NCBI GenBank assembly: GCA_031257455.1
Contig: JAIROQ010000191.1
Coordinates: forward strand, 1-5,626
Origin: Prevotellaceae bacterium
GTDB taxonomy: Bacteria > Bacteroidota > Bacteroidia > Bacteroidales > UBA932
Direction of reading: 5' to 3'
Length of the DNA: 5,626 nt
Position numbers and translations under genes: made by a program. Below the pieces are notes generated by a model. The model worked only from the letters and a program-made list of their open reading frames with translations, was not told where the DNA came from and made no database searches. Positions 1-5,621 of this stretch are shown piece by piece (position 1 is the first letter of the stretch; each line of letters begins with the position of its first letter).

Positions 1-150
1 ATTGTCAACAGCGACTATTCCCAACCTTTATTCCCTGCTAAAATCTTCCCCCGCAGCGACCTCATCGACTTCCAGCGCGGCGAACTCGAATGGAAAGGCG
101 GCAATATCTTTTACAACCACTGGACTTGGGAACTAAAAGTTAAGAACTAA
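1..150 (+). CDS. C-terminal end of an unidentified protein (5' truncated by window)
   Basis: Frame 1 is open from the first base to a TAA at 148-150 and gives 49 residues. The reading ends in RGELEWKGGNIFYNHWTWEL followed by KVKN. The composition (aromatic, Trp/Tyr-rich, no low-complexity stretch until the last residues) looks like a genuine folded C-terminus. I do not recognise the family, and the bulk of the gene lies outside the window. The last six residues (ELKVKN) and the stop codon are encoded mostly by the first two copies of the 14-bp tandem repeat at 131-200, so the native end of this protein may have been replaced or extended by the repeat. The gene converges on the peptide transporter at 280-1836. 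That this is coding rests on the open frame and plausible composition only. Confidence 0.7.
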   Translation: MVNSDYSQPLFPAKIFPRSDLIDFQRGELEWKGGNIFYNHWTWELKVKN

Positions 151-200
151 AAGTTAAGAACTAAAAGTTAAGAACTAAAAGTTAAGAACTAAAAGTTAAG
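131..200 (+). repeat. Five perfect tandem copies of a 14-bp unit
   Basis: The unit AACTAAAAGTTAAG is repeated five times without a mismatch, at 131-144, 145-158, 159-172, 173-186 and 187-200. Because 14 is not a multiple of 3, each copy shifts frame; the upstream gene terminates inside copy 2, so changes in copy number beyond that would not alter its protein. Perfect identity suggests recent expansion by slippage or unequal recombination. The same 14-mer occurs once more in inverted orientation at 260-273, beyond the hairpin, so the array is one arm of a larger palindromic element. Confidence 0.97.
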
Positions 201-249
201 AGGGCTGACGCCGGAAGTCTGAATATAGACGCCGGCGCCAGCCCTCTTA
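197..249. terminator. Long hairpin, probable bidirectional terminator
   Basis: Bases 197-214 pair with 232-249 over 18 positions with one mismatch (A208 against C238). The mismatch becomes a G-U wobble when the minus strand is transcribed, which favours function for the transporter gene. The loop carries a second small stem (217-220 with 227-230). Both sides are flanked by the A/T-rich repeats, so RNA of either strand meets a moderately U-rich tract (such as CUUAACUUUUAG) after the stem. Its placement between two convergent genes fits a shared terminator. The U-tract is interrupted, so efficiency is uncertain. Confidence 0.65.
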
Positions 250-279
250 GTTCTTAACTCTTAACTTTTAGTTTTTAAC

Positions 280-1836
280 TCACTTCGCCACTCTTTCCAG
301 CCATTTCAGCATGACGAGCATGACGGTCATGGAGACGCAGCAGGCGACTACAAATACCGTCCAGGTAGCCCATACGGGAATGTGTTCATACAATACCGCG
401 CCGATAAACAGCAACTGGTTGCCGACTGCCGTAGCGCCCAGCCAGCAGCCCTGCATGATACCCTGATACTGCGGCGGCGCTACGCGGGATACAAAAGATA
501 TGCCCAGCGGGGAAATAAATAATTCGGCTACCGTAAGGATAATGTACGTACCGATAAGCAGGAACGGCGTAACGCGGACGAGGCTGTCGGCAGCCAGAGG
601 CGTGCCGCCGGCTTCGGGGTTGATGGTTTCATAGAGCGGCAGGTTTGACAGATACGAGCCTAACGCCATGACTATATAGGCGGCGGCGGCAATCCCCATA
701 CCGATACCGATTTTCTTCGGCGTGGAAGGCTCTTTTCCTTTTGCACGCAGCCACCCGAAAAGCCCCATGATAATAGGCGTCAGTAATACGACAAACAGGG
801 GATTTATCGACTGGAACAGTTCCGCCCCTTCAAATACCGTAAATCCGAGGTTCAGGCGAATTTGCGTCAAATCGGTATAGTCTTTGGCAAATTTTGTTAA
901 TGTCAAACCGTTTTGATGGAACGAAAACCAGAAGAAAATCACAATACCGAATACGGCAAACAGCGCATAGAGGCGTTGTTTAATTTCTTTGGCGTCTATC
1001 TTGACAGTCGCGGCATCCGGCCGGGTATTCGCTCCGGCGGCGGCTTTATTCACATCCGGGAAACCGCGTTTATTGACCAGATAAATGAGCAGCGACACCA
1101 TCATGGCCACGATAGCCACGCCAAAAGCCCACTGGAAACCGTGATTGAAGACATTGAGGTAATCATTGGAAAAAGCCGTTAAATCGGTATAGCTGGACTT
1201 GGCGGCAAAATCGGTGATTTGCGTAATGGATTCCGCCGTCAATTGGCCGCCCTTGTCAAGGTAGCTGTGGCACAAGGCCGGCATGGTGGCGTTGTATTCA
1301 AACCCGAAACGGGACAGCCACCAGTTCCGTACCCCTACGGCAATAAGCGGGGCAAAGATAGCGCCTACATTGATGAACATGTAGAATAAAGAAAACCCGG
1401 CGTCCCGCATCTTCCCGAATTTTCCGTTATCATACATTTGCCCGACCAGGGCTTGCAGATTTCCTTTGAACAGCCCGTTGCCAAAAGCAATGGTGAACAG
1501 TCCGAAACAGGTTAAAACGAGGTACAGCGTCTTGTTCGGGACAGGCGTAGGCGTAGGAATGGTCAGGGACAGGTAGCCCAGCGCCATAATGACTATACCG
1601 ACAAAAATAGTACCTTTATAATTGCGCGTTTTATCGGCAATCAGGCCGCCGGCCAGTGCCAGTATATAAATCAGCGCATAGAAGATAGAATAGATTAACC
1701 CGGATTCAGACCCCGATAATCCAAACTTAGCTTCGAGAAACAACACCAGGATAGCCATCATGGTGTAAAAACCAAAACGCTCGCCCATATTTGAAAGCGA
1801 CGCCGCCAATAGGCCTTTAGGATGATTTTTAAACAT
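280..1836 (-). CDS. Peptide MFS transporter, POT/PTR2 family (proton-coupled oligopeptide symporter)
   Basis: The 518-residue inner-membrane protein has the usual length for bacterial POT carriers and many hydrophobic helices. Seen family signatures are GERFGFY in the first helix (residues 18-24), GGLIADK (63-69), the PTR2 signature region FYMFINVGAIFAPL (151-164), INPLFVVLLTPI (344-355), and AELFISPLG (437-445) with a conserved Glu at 438. Family knowledge: these proteins import di- and tripeptides using the proton gradient. The ExxER motif of helix 1 reads N16-M-G-E19-R20, so its first acidic residue is Asn; from memory, this variant recurs in Bacteroidetes homologues. Residues about 170-233 form a long loop between predicted helices. 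The start at ATG 1834-1836 places the conserved MFKNHPKGLL-type N-terminus correctly. It is divergent from the DUF4831-like gene, and its TGA stop abuts the repeat element. The exact substrate is not visible. Confidence 0.95.
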   Translation of the reverse strand: MFKNHPKGLLAASLSNMGERFGFYTMMAILVLFLEAKFGLSGSESGLIYSIFYALIYILALAGGLIADKTRNYKGTIFVGIVIMALGYLSLTIPTPTPVPNKTLYLVLTCFGLFTIAFGNGLFKGNLQALVGQMYDNGKFGKMRDAGFSLFYMFINVGAIFAPLIAVGVRNWWLSRFGFEYNATMPALCHSYLDKGGQLTAESITQITDFAAKSSYTDLTAFSNDYLNVFNHGFQWAFGVAIVAMMVSLLIYLVNKRGFPDVNKAAAGANTRPDAATVKIDAKEIKQRLYALFAVFGIVIFFWFSFHQNGLTLTKFAKDYTDLTQIRLNLGFTVFEGAELFQSINPLFVVLLTPIIMGLFGWLRAKGKEPSTPKKIGIGMGIAAAAYIVMALGSYLSNLPLYETINPEAGGTPLAADSLVRVTPFLLIGTYIILTVAELFISPLGISFVSRVAPPQYQGIMQGCWLGATAVGNQLLFIGAVLYEHIPVWATWTVFVVACCVSMTVMLVMLKWLERVAK

Positions 1837-1869
1837 AGTTAAATATTTTGAAGTTAGTATTTATGGAAA

Positions 1870-1877
1870 CAAAGGTA
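1870..1877 (-). promoter_or_regulatory. Bacteroidetes -7 box for the peptide transporter gene
   Basis: The minus strand reads TACCTTTG, an exact match to the TAnnTTTG consensus, with a predicted start near 1863 and a leader of about 27 nt. I see no TTTG at the -33 position; the nearest is TTTC at 1901-1904, rather far upstream. The leader lacks a clear Shine-Dalgarno site, as is normal in this phylum. Confidence 0.55.
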
Positions 1878-1908
1878 GAAAAAAATATCAGAATTACGGA
1901 GAAACTTG

Positions 1909-1916
1909 TAACTTTG
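1909..1916 (+). promoter_or_regulatory. Bacteroidetes -7 box for the DUF4831-like gene and ABC permease unit
   Basis: The plus strand reads TAACTTTG, an exact TAnnTTTG match, about 23 bases before the ATG at 1940. The predicted leader is short and very A-rich (1921-1939), the usual Bacteroidetes translation-start context. No convincing -33 TTTG is present. It lies 31 bases from the opposing -7 box at 1870-1877, so the two promoters share one short region and may interfere with each other. Confidence 0.55.
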
Positions 1917-1939
1917 CAGCAAAAAAAAGAAGAATTATT

Positions 1940-3013
1940 ATGAAAAAAAATGTATTCCTGTTAGCAATTACCTGTTTGCTTTGCGCCGCCGCGCCGGCGC
2001 AGACGCCCTTTAAAAAAGGCCATGCCGTGCCGGAAGGTTCGATGGTGGTATATGCGCTTCCTTATAGCGTGATTGAGATACAGGCAGAGGCGGTACACGA
2101 ACTTTTTACCGCCGGGCCTTATGCGCGATATGCACAAAAATATTTAGGCATGACGGCGGAAATGGAAAACAGGGAAACGTTCCATTTGAAAAGCATCGCA
2201 CTGCGCACGCTGACGGAAGCTGACGCTTCGCAAATGTATTCTTTGGAAATAAAAGAAAAAAATGCTTCGGCGGTTTTTCTGGCATTATCAGCCGAAGGTT
2301 TGATTACCTCGTTAGACCCCGCGGGGACGCCGCCGGCGGCATTCCGGTTTGCCGCCACCGAACAGGGAAAATTCAACGATACCGGGTCCGAACCGAATAT
2401 CGGACGCGATAAAGTAACCCTGTACAAAAATATCCAGACGTCCGCAGGATACGAAAAAGTGCCGGTACAGCAAAACCAGTTGATAGAAAAAAATCCCGAA
2501 CGCCGCGCCGAAGAAGCTGCCGGCTTTATTTTCAATTTACGTAAAAAACGGGTCGAACTCATTACCGGCGAAACCGAAGCTGCATGGAACAGTGACGGCT
2601 TGCGTGCGGCGCTGGAAGAAATAAAACGGCTGGAAGAAGAATACCTCAGTTTATTTCTCGGGAAAACCACTACCGGCACGCAGTCGGCGGTATTCCACGT
2701 AACGCCGGACGCCGGACAGGCAAAGCAATTATATGTGGCCTTCCGTTTTTCCGACACGCACGGACTGCTGCCCGCAAGCAACGTGGCCGGCCGGCCGATA
2801 ACGCTGGAGCTGGTTTCCGAAAAGAAAACAGCCGGCCTGCCGTCCAATATCTTCAACGCCGCCGACAAACGCTCGCCCCGCATAGCCTACCGGCTGCCCG
2901 ATACCATGCAGGCGCACCTCAATGACGGGCAGACGAATTTGCTGCAAACACGTTTACTGATTTACCAGTTCGGGCAAATCATGTCCTTCCCCGTGAACTT
3001 GAAAATTAAATAA
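1940..3013 (+). CDS. DUF4831-like exported protein of unknown function
   Basis: The 357-residue protein begins with a typical signal peptide (charged MKKN, hydrophobic 5-19, likely cleavage after APA at about residue 20). Cys15 is not in a good lipobox, so a soluble periplasmic or secreted form is more likely than a lipoprotein. The mature part starts with VVYALPYSVIEIQAE (36-50), followed by AGPYARYAQKYLGM (58-71) and RRAEEAAGFIFNLRKKRVEL (188-207). This order matches my recollection of DUF4831 proteins of Bacteroidales, which have about this length. A charged helix or short coiled coil lies at about 222-238. No catalytic motif is visible and the function is unknown. It is 47 bp upstream of the ABC permease on the same strand, so co-transcription is likely. 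The start follows an A-rich leader and directly gives the signal peptide. Confidence 0.8.
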   Translation: MKKNVFLLAITCLLCAAAPAQTPFKKGHAVPEGSMVVYALPYSVIEIQAEAVHELFTAGPYARYAQKYLGMTAEMENRETFHLKSIALRTLTEADASQMYSLEIKEKNASAVFLALSAEGLITSLDPAGTPPAAFRFAATEQGKFNDTGSEPNIGRDKVTLYKNIQTSAGYEKVPVQQNQLIEKNPERRAEEAAGFIFNLRKKRVELITGETEAAWNSDGLRAALEEIKRLEEEYLSLFLGKTTTGTQSAVFHVTPDAGQAKQLYVAFRFSDTHGLLPASNVAGRPITLELVSEKKTAGLPSNIFNAADKRSPRIAYRLPDTMQAHLNDGQTNLLQTRLLIYQFGQIMSFPVNLKIK

Positions 3014-3037
3014 CGGAAAACGTGCAGCGGAAGGCAA

Positions 3038-3064
3038 ATGGAATATAAAAACGACAAACCATGA
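3038..3064 (+). other. Possible 8-codon leader ORF overlapping the permease start
   Basis: An ATG at 3038-3040 opens a reading of MEYKNDKP that stops at TGA 3062-3064, overlapping the permease ATG as ATGA. A purine-rich GGAAGG (3029-3034) lies 3 bases upstream of its ATG, whereas the permease start has no such site of its own. This arrangement could couple translation of the permease to the tiny ORF. It is short enough to arise by chance, and Shine-Dalgarno use is weak in Bacteroidetes. Confidence 0.25.
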
Positions 3065-4329
3065 GACATTCTATTCGTAACCTGTATATCCTGATAAAAC
3101 TTTTGGGCGAAAGTTTTTCATTCGCATTCGTATCCGTGAAAGCAAATAAATTGCGTACTTTCCTTTCATTGCTGGGCATCACTATCGGCATTTTTTCCAT
3201 CATCTCCGTATTCACGATGGTGGATGCGCTGGAAGAAAACGTACGCTCCGGCATCGAATCCCTCGGCAGTAACGTGATATACATCCAGCGCGCCCCATGG
3301 TATGACGACAGCGGCGAATTTAAATGGTGGGAATTCCGGCAACGCCCGGCAATGAAATACGAAGAATTTTTAGCTATCCAAAACCATTGCAAAACGGTGG
3401 AATCAGTCGCTTTCCTCTACAGCTTTTCGCGACAGCTGAAATATAAAAGCACGACCACTTCGCGTATAGGCATCGGCGGCGTCACGTACGACTGGGACAA
3501 AATCTCGGCATTCAATATCGCTGACGGACGCTACTTCTCGCCTATGGAAATCAACAGCGGGACAAATGTCGCCCTTATCGGCCATACCGTAGCGGAAGAA
3601 CTGTTCGGAGACGAACCGCCGGTCGGCAAGACATTCCAAATCGCCGGACACAAGACGCGCGTCATCGGATTGCTCGAAAAACAGGGCAACAGCATCGTCA
3701 GCGCAAACGATTATGACAACTCGCTGTTGGTGCCTTTCAACTATGCCCGTACCATGACCAACATCCGCTACGGCTCGCCAAGCATTGCCGTCAAAGCAAA
3801 GGCCGGCGTGGATTTGGACGATATGCGCGGGGAAATTAAAATGATGATGCGCTCATTGCGCCGGCTGAAACCTTCGCAAAAAGACAACTTTGCCATCAAC
3901 GAACTAAGCACTATCTCGCAACAACTGAACCCCATCATGGATATGGTTAACCTCGCCGGATGGATTATCGGCGGCTTTGCCATACTGATTGGCGCATTCG
4001 GCGTGGCGAACATCATGTTTGTATCGGTCAAGGAGCGGACGCCGATTATCGGCATTCAAAAAGCGATGGGCGCAAAGAATTATTTTATCCTTACCCAATT
4101 CCTTTATGAATCGGTATTGCTTACGCTGGCGGGCGGCCTGCTCGGGCTGTTCATCGTATTTGCAGCCACCAGCGTGCTGACGCATGCCCTCGACTTTGCC
4201 ATTGCATTAACGCTGGTAAATATTTTGCGCGGCATACTTATCTCTACCATAGTCGGCGTCCTTGCCGGAATTATACCGGCCATTGTCGCTTCGCGCCTCA
4301 GCCCGGTAGTGGCTATCGGGGCGAAATAA
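3061..4329 (+). CDS. ABC transporter permease, MacB/FtsX (type VII) family
   Basis: The 422-residue protein has the four-helix plan of this family: one helix after a short cytoplasmic N-terminus (about 34-54), a large periplasmic domain (about 55-297, MacB_PCD type), then three helices (about 298-321, 350-372, 390-411). Recognisable motifs are NKLRTFLSLLGITIGIFSII (29-48), VSVKERTPIIGIQKAMGA (321-338, where relatives usually have RTREIGIRKA-like sequence) and SRLSPVVAIG at the C-terminus. Family members act with a cytoplasmic ATPase, transmitting force across the membrane for export of lipoproteins, antibiotics or peptides, or for cell-wall control. No ATPase or adaptor gene lies next to it here, so the partner must be outside the window or elsewhere. 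It follows the DUF4831-like gene by 47 bp. Its TAA stop runs straight into a copy of the intergenic repeat. The substrate is unknown. Confidence 0.93.
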   Translation: MRHSIRNLYILIKLLGESFSFAFVSVKANKLRTFLSLLGITIGIFSIISVFTMVDALEENVRSGIESLGSNVIYIQRAPWYDDSGEFKWWEFRQRPAMKYEEFLAIQNHCKTVESVAFLYSFSRQLKYKSTTTSRIGIGGVTYDWDKISAFNIADGRYFSPMEINSGTNVALIGHTVAEELFGDEPPVGKTFQIAGHKTRVIGLLEKQGNSIVSANDYDNSLLVPFNYARTMTNIRYGSPSIAVKAKAGVDLDDMRGEIKMMMRSLRRLKPSQKDNFAINELSTISQQLNPIMDMVNLAGWIIGGFAILIGAFGVANIMFVSVKERTPIIGIQKAMGAKNYFILTQFLYESVLLTLAGGLLGLFIVFAATSVLTHALDFAIALTLVNILRGILISTIVGVLAGIIPAIVASRLSPVVAIGAK

Positions 4330-4358
4330 GTTAAGAACTAAGGGTTGGCTGACGACAG
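4329..4358 (+). repeat. Partial dispersed copy of the intergenic repeat element
   Basis: Bases 4329-4342 (AGTTAAGAACTAAG) are identical to the minus-strand reading of 246-259 in the element upstream. They are followed by a G-rich segment containing GGCTGACG (4347-4354), also present at the start of the hairpin at 203-210. The second hairpin arm is missing, so this is a degenerate or half element. Its first base is the last base of the permease stop codon, mirroring the way the other copy touches gene ends. Confidence 0.7.
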
Positions 4359-4381
4359 TTTAAATTAATCACATTAAAATT

Positions 4382-4411
4382 TTTGTAAATAAAAGAGATT
4401 TTCTACCTTTG
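4382..4411 (+). promoter_or_regulatory. Bacteroidetes promoter preceding the predicted small RNA
   Basis: TTTG at 4382-4385 is followed after 18 bases by TACCTTTG at 4404-4411, matching both boxes of the Bacteroidetes primary-sigma consensus at near-normal spacing. It is the only place in the window where I find both boxes. The predicted transcription start is near 4418. No ATG-initiated gene follows on this strand before the terminator at 4498-4534. Confidence 0.65.
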
Positions 4412-4417
4412 CAACAA

Positions 4418-4535
4418 CTCAGAGAGATTACTTTTAGCAAAATACTAACCATTCACTAACCATTTCCGGTTACATTTGTTCACTAATAGTATTTTGCACG
4501 GGCGACGGAAAATTCCGCCGCCCGTATTGTTTTTA
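4418..4535 (+). ncRNA. Predicted small structured RNA, about 120 nt
   Basis: The stretch lies between a two-box promoter and an intrinsic terminator, and contains no ATG on this strand, so it is probably not a short mRNA. It can fold: GCAAAATACTA (4437-4447) pairs perfectly over 11 bases with TAGTATTTTGC (4487-4497), enclosing 39 nt. Inside, TAACC (4457-4461) pairs with GGTTA (4468-4472) around a 6-nt loop. A 10-nt direct repeat ACTAACCATT (4444-4453 and 4455-4464) offers a second TAACC (4446-4450) that could compete for the same GGTTA, giving an alternative fold. I do not recognise an Rfam family. It could instead be the structured 3' UTR of the permease mRNA, since I see no strong terminator directly after that gene. 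Confidence 0.5.
4498..4534 (+). terminator. Rho-independent terminator of the small RNA or permease transcript
   Basis: ACGGGCGACGG (4498-4508) pairs with CCGCCGCCCGT-type sequence at 4515-4525 over 11 positions with one A-C mismatch (4505 against 4518), loop AAAATT, followed by a T-rich tract (4527-4534, TTGTTTTT). The T-tract is only on the plus-strand side, so this terminates plus-strand transcripts. As with the hairpin at 197-249, the mismatch becomes a G-U wobble on the other strand. Confidence 0.8.
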
Positions 4536-4547
4536 TCCCTACATAAG

Positions 4548-4628
4548 GGAGGCCGCTGCCTCCGCATAAGGATTTGAATGAAAAAAGCCGGCCGCTGCTT
4601 CGACAAGCAAAAAGGAATAGAAAAAATT
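4548..4628 (-). terminator. Hairpin-rich region, probable weak terminator of the secreted-protein gene
   Basis: Downstream of the minus-strand gene there is a 5-bp hairpin (TGCTT at 4596-4600 with AAGCA at 4605-4609), a GC-rich GCCGGC (4587-4592), and a run of six T on the minus strand (4581-4586). Further on is a perfect 6-bp hairpin, GGAGGC/GCCTCC (4548-4553 and 4558-4563). The 9-mer GGCCGCTGC occurs twice as a direct repeat (4551-4559 and 4590-4598). No single stem is strong immediately before the T-run, so termination is inferred mainly from position. Confidence 0.35.
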
Positions 4629-5621
4629 TTAATTTCTTACACAAAAGTAGTGGGCATTCCCTTTCGAGCATGAACAACTCGCGCAGTTGTCGCAGTTAGT
4701 AGTCGGGGCGGCTTCCGTTCCGCCACCTCTGCAATTAGTGCCATTCATCACCCACCAGTCCCAGCCGGTCCAGGAGTTCGAAGAACCACACCCTGTACTT
4801 TGTATTCTACCCTGAGCGATCAGACATGCTTGTTCCGCAGCGGATGGCAATCTCCAGCTAATGCCTGCACATGCTGAAGAAGCAGCAGAATAGCTCGTGA
4901 TTTCGCCGGGAGAATTCTTTACCTCTATGGTCACACCACTGCAAGTATATGCGCTTGCTGCGTCAGCTACTAAATCCCGACAATAACTACCTATAGCGGT
5001 TAAGCCGGTACAACAACCGATAGCTCCTACAGCCTCATCTCTCAAACTACACCTATATCCTGGACATTGGGTAGTATCGGTTATTGAATTTATTCTTGCA
5101 GCGGAATAAGTATTACTGTTCACAGTAGTCGTACCATTGATGACAAAAGGTTTTGTTCCTTTCAAGGTATAAGTTCCGTCGGAATAACTTCCGCTTGTAA
5201 TTTGGGCGTTCGGCGGGTAGTCTGTAGCATACGCGCAGGCGTTGAATTTAGCAGGAATGTTGCTTAATTTCAATGCGATTTTTCCGGTAAAATTAGCTCC
5301 GGAAGTAGTACTTTTAATCCATACGCCGCGTGTATTGCCGGCTACCGTAGAAGCAGCAGCAGTACCGGTACTATTTTGGGTTACCGTAGCGCCGGTAATA
5401 GTTGCCTGTTTCCATGCACCGGTAGGTGCGTTATTGGATACTTCAACGTAATCCACCAATACCCACACATCGGATAAATGCGTGGCATCGCGCCCTGTCC
5501 ACGATATATCGCAGGTAGCAATTTTTTTAGTGTAATCAATCGCTGTGATTTTAATGTTCAATGTCTGTGCGCTTGCTGCAACGCTTGCAAGCATTGCCAA
5601 AAAGAAAAATTTTGTTCTCAT
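4629..5621 (-). CDS. Secreted Cys-rich protein with a lectin-like/FISUMP-like C-terminal region
   Basis: The 330-residue protein starts with a clear signal peptide (MRTKFFFLAM LASVAASA, cleavage before QT at about 19). Residues about 20-165 look like a beta-rich domain (alternating hydrophobics, SDVWVLVDYVEV, VAGNTRGVWIKS, PAKFNACAYATDYPP). They resemble, from memory, the N-terminal half of secreted paralogues in gut and termite Bacteroidales. The C-terminal part holds 15 of the 17 cysteines, including a CC pair (203-204) and CDNCASCSC (310-318). It also has SWRLPSAAE (255-263) and ends in YFCVRN, a pattern seen in DUF1566/FISUMP and C-type-lectin-like folds. Many disulfides are likely in the oxidising exterior. 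No T9SS C-terminal domain or lipobox is visible. Function is unknown; adhesion or glycan binding is a guess. Its promoter lies beyond the window, and the start leaves just 5 bases upstream. Confidence 0.8.
   Translation of the reverse strand: MRTKFFFLAMLASVAASAQTLNIKITAIDYTKKIATCDISWTGRDATHLSDVWVLVDYVEVSNNAPTGAWKQATITGATVTQNSTGTAAASTVAGNTRGVWIKSTTSGANFTGKIALKLSNIPAKFNACAYATDYPPNAQITSGSYSDGTYTLKGTKPFVINGTTTVNSNTYSAARINSITDTTQCPGYRCSLRDEAVGAIGCCTGLTAIGSYCRDLVADAASAYTCSGVTIEVKNSPGEITSYSAASSACAGISWRLPSAAEQACLIAQGRIQSTGCGSSNSWTGWDWWVMNGTNCRGGGTEAAPTTNCDNCASCSCSKGNAHYFCVRN

Larger units (their letters stand above)
131..280. repeat. Palindromic intergenic repeat element between convergent genes
   Basis: The whole space between the two convergent genes is one near-symmetrical element. 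The left arm is the 14-mer array (131-200), the centre is a GC-rich hairpin (201-245), and the right arm (246-280) is made of the same motifs in reverse complement. The right arm holds an exact inverted 14-mer at 260-273 and, read on the minus strand over 246-259, AGTTAAGAACTAAG. That last 14-mer recurs exactly at 4329-4342 after the ABC permease gene. The element has no ORF and no transposase. It resembles REP/BIME or MITE-like intergenic repeats in organisation, but I cannot assign it to a named family. Confidence 0.75.

Noticed and set aside
131..200. CRISPR array
   Set aside because: The copies are 14 bp and directly abutting, with no spacers; this is a simple tandem repeat.
131..280. Insertion sequence with terminal inverted repeats
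   Set aside because: There is an inverted-repeat structure but no transposase, no coding capacity and no clear target-site duplication; at most it is a MITE- or REP-like element.
2119..2883. Long minus-strand open frame (254 codons) antisense to the DUF4831-like gene
   Set aside because: The plus-strand frame has a signal peptide and family-like motifs; the antisense reading is Ser/Cys/Arg-rich with no recognisable domain and no promoter, as expected for a shadow frame in GC-rich third positions.
3006..3392. Minus-strand open frame of 128 codons over the permease start
   Set aside because: It overlaps the well-supported permease N-terminus and shows no family signature.
4418..4535. Riboswitch or leader of a downstream gene
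   Set aside because: No plus-strand gene follows before the convergent minus-strand gene, so the structure does not lie upstream of anything it could regulate in cis within this window.
4483..4677. Minus-strand open frame of 64 codons covering the terminator and the 3' end of the secreted-protein gene
   Set aside because: It runs through the hairpin and T-tract regions, overlaps the end of the well-supported gene in another frame, and its composition (poly-Phe/Leu, Cys) reflects the T-rich spacer.
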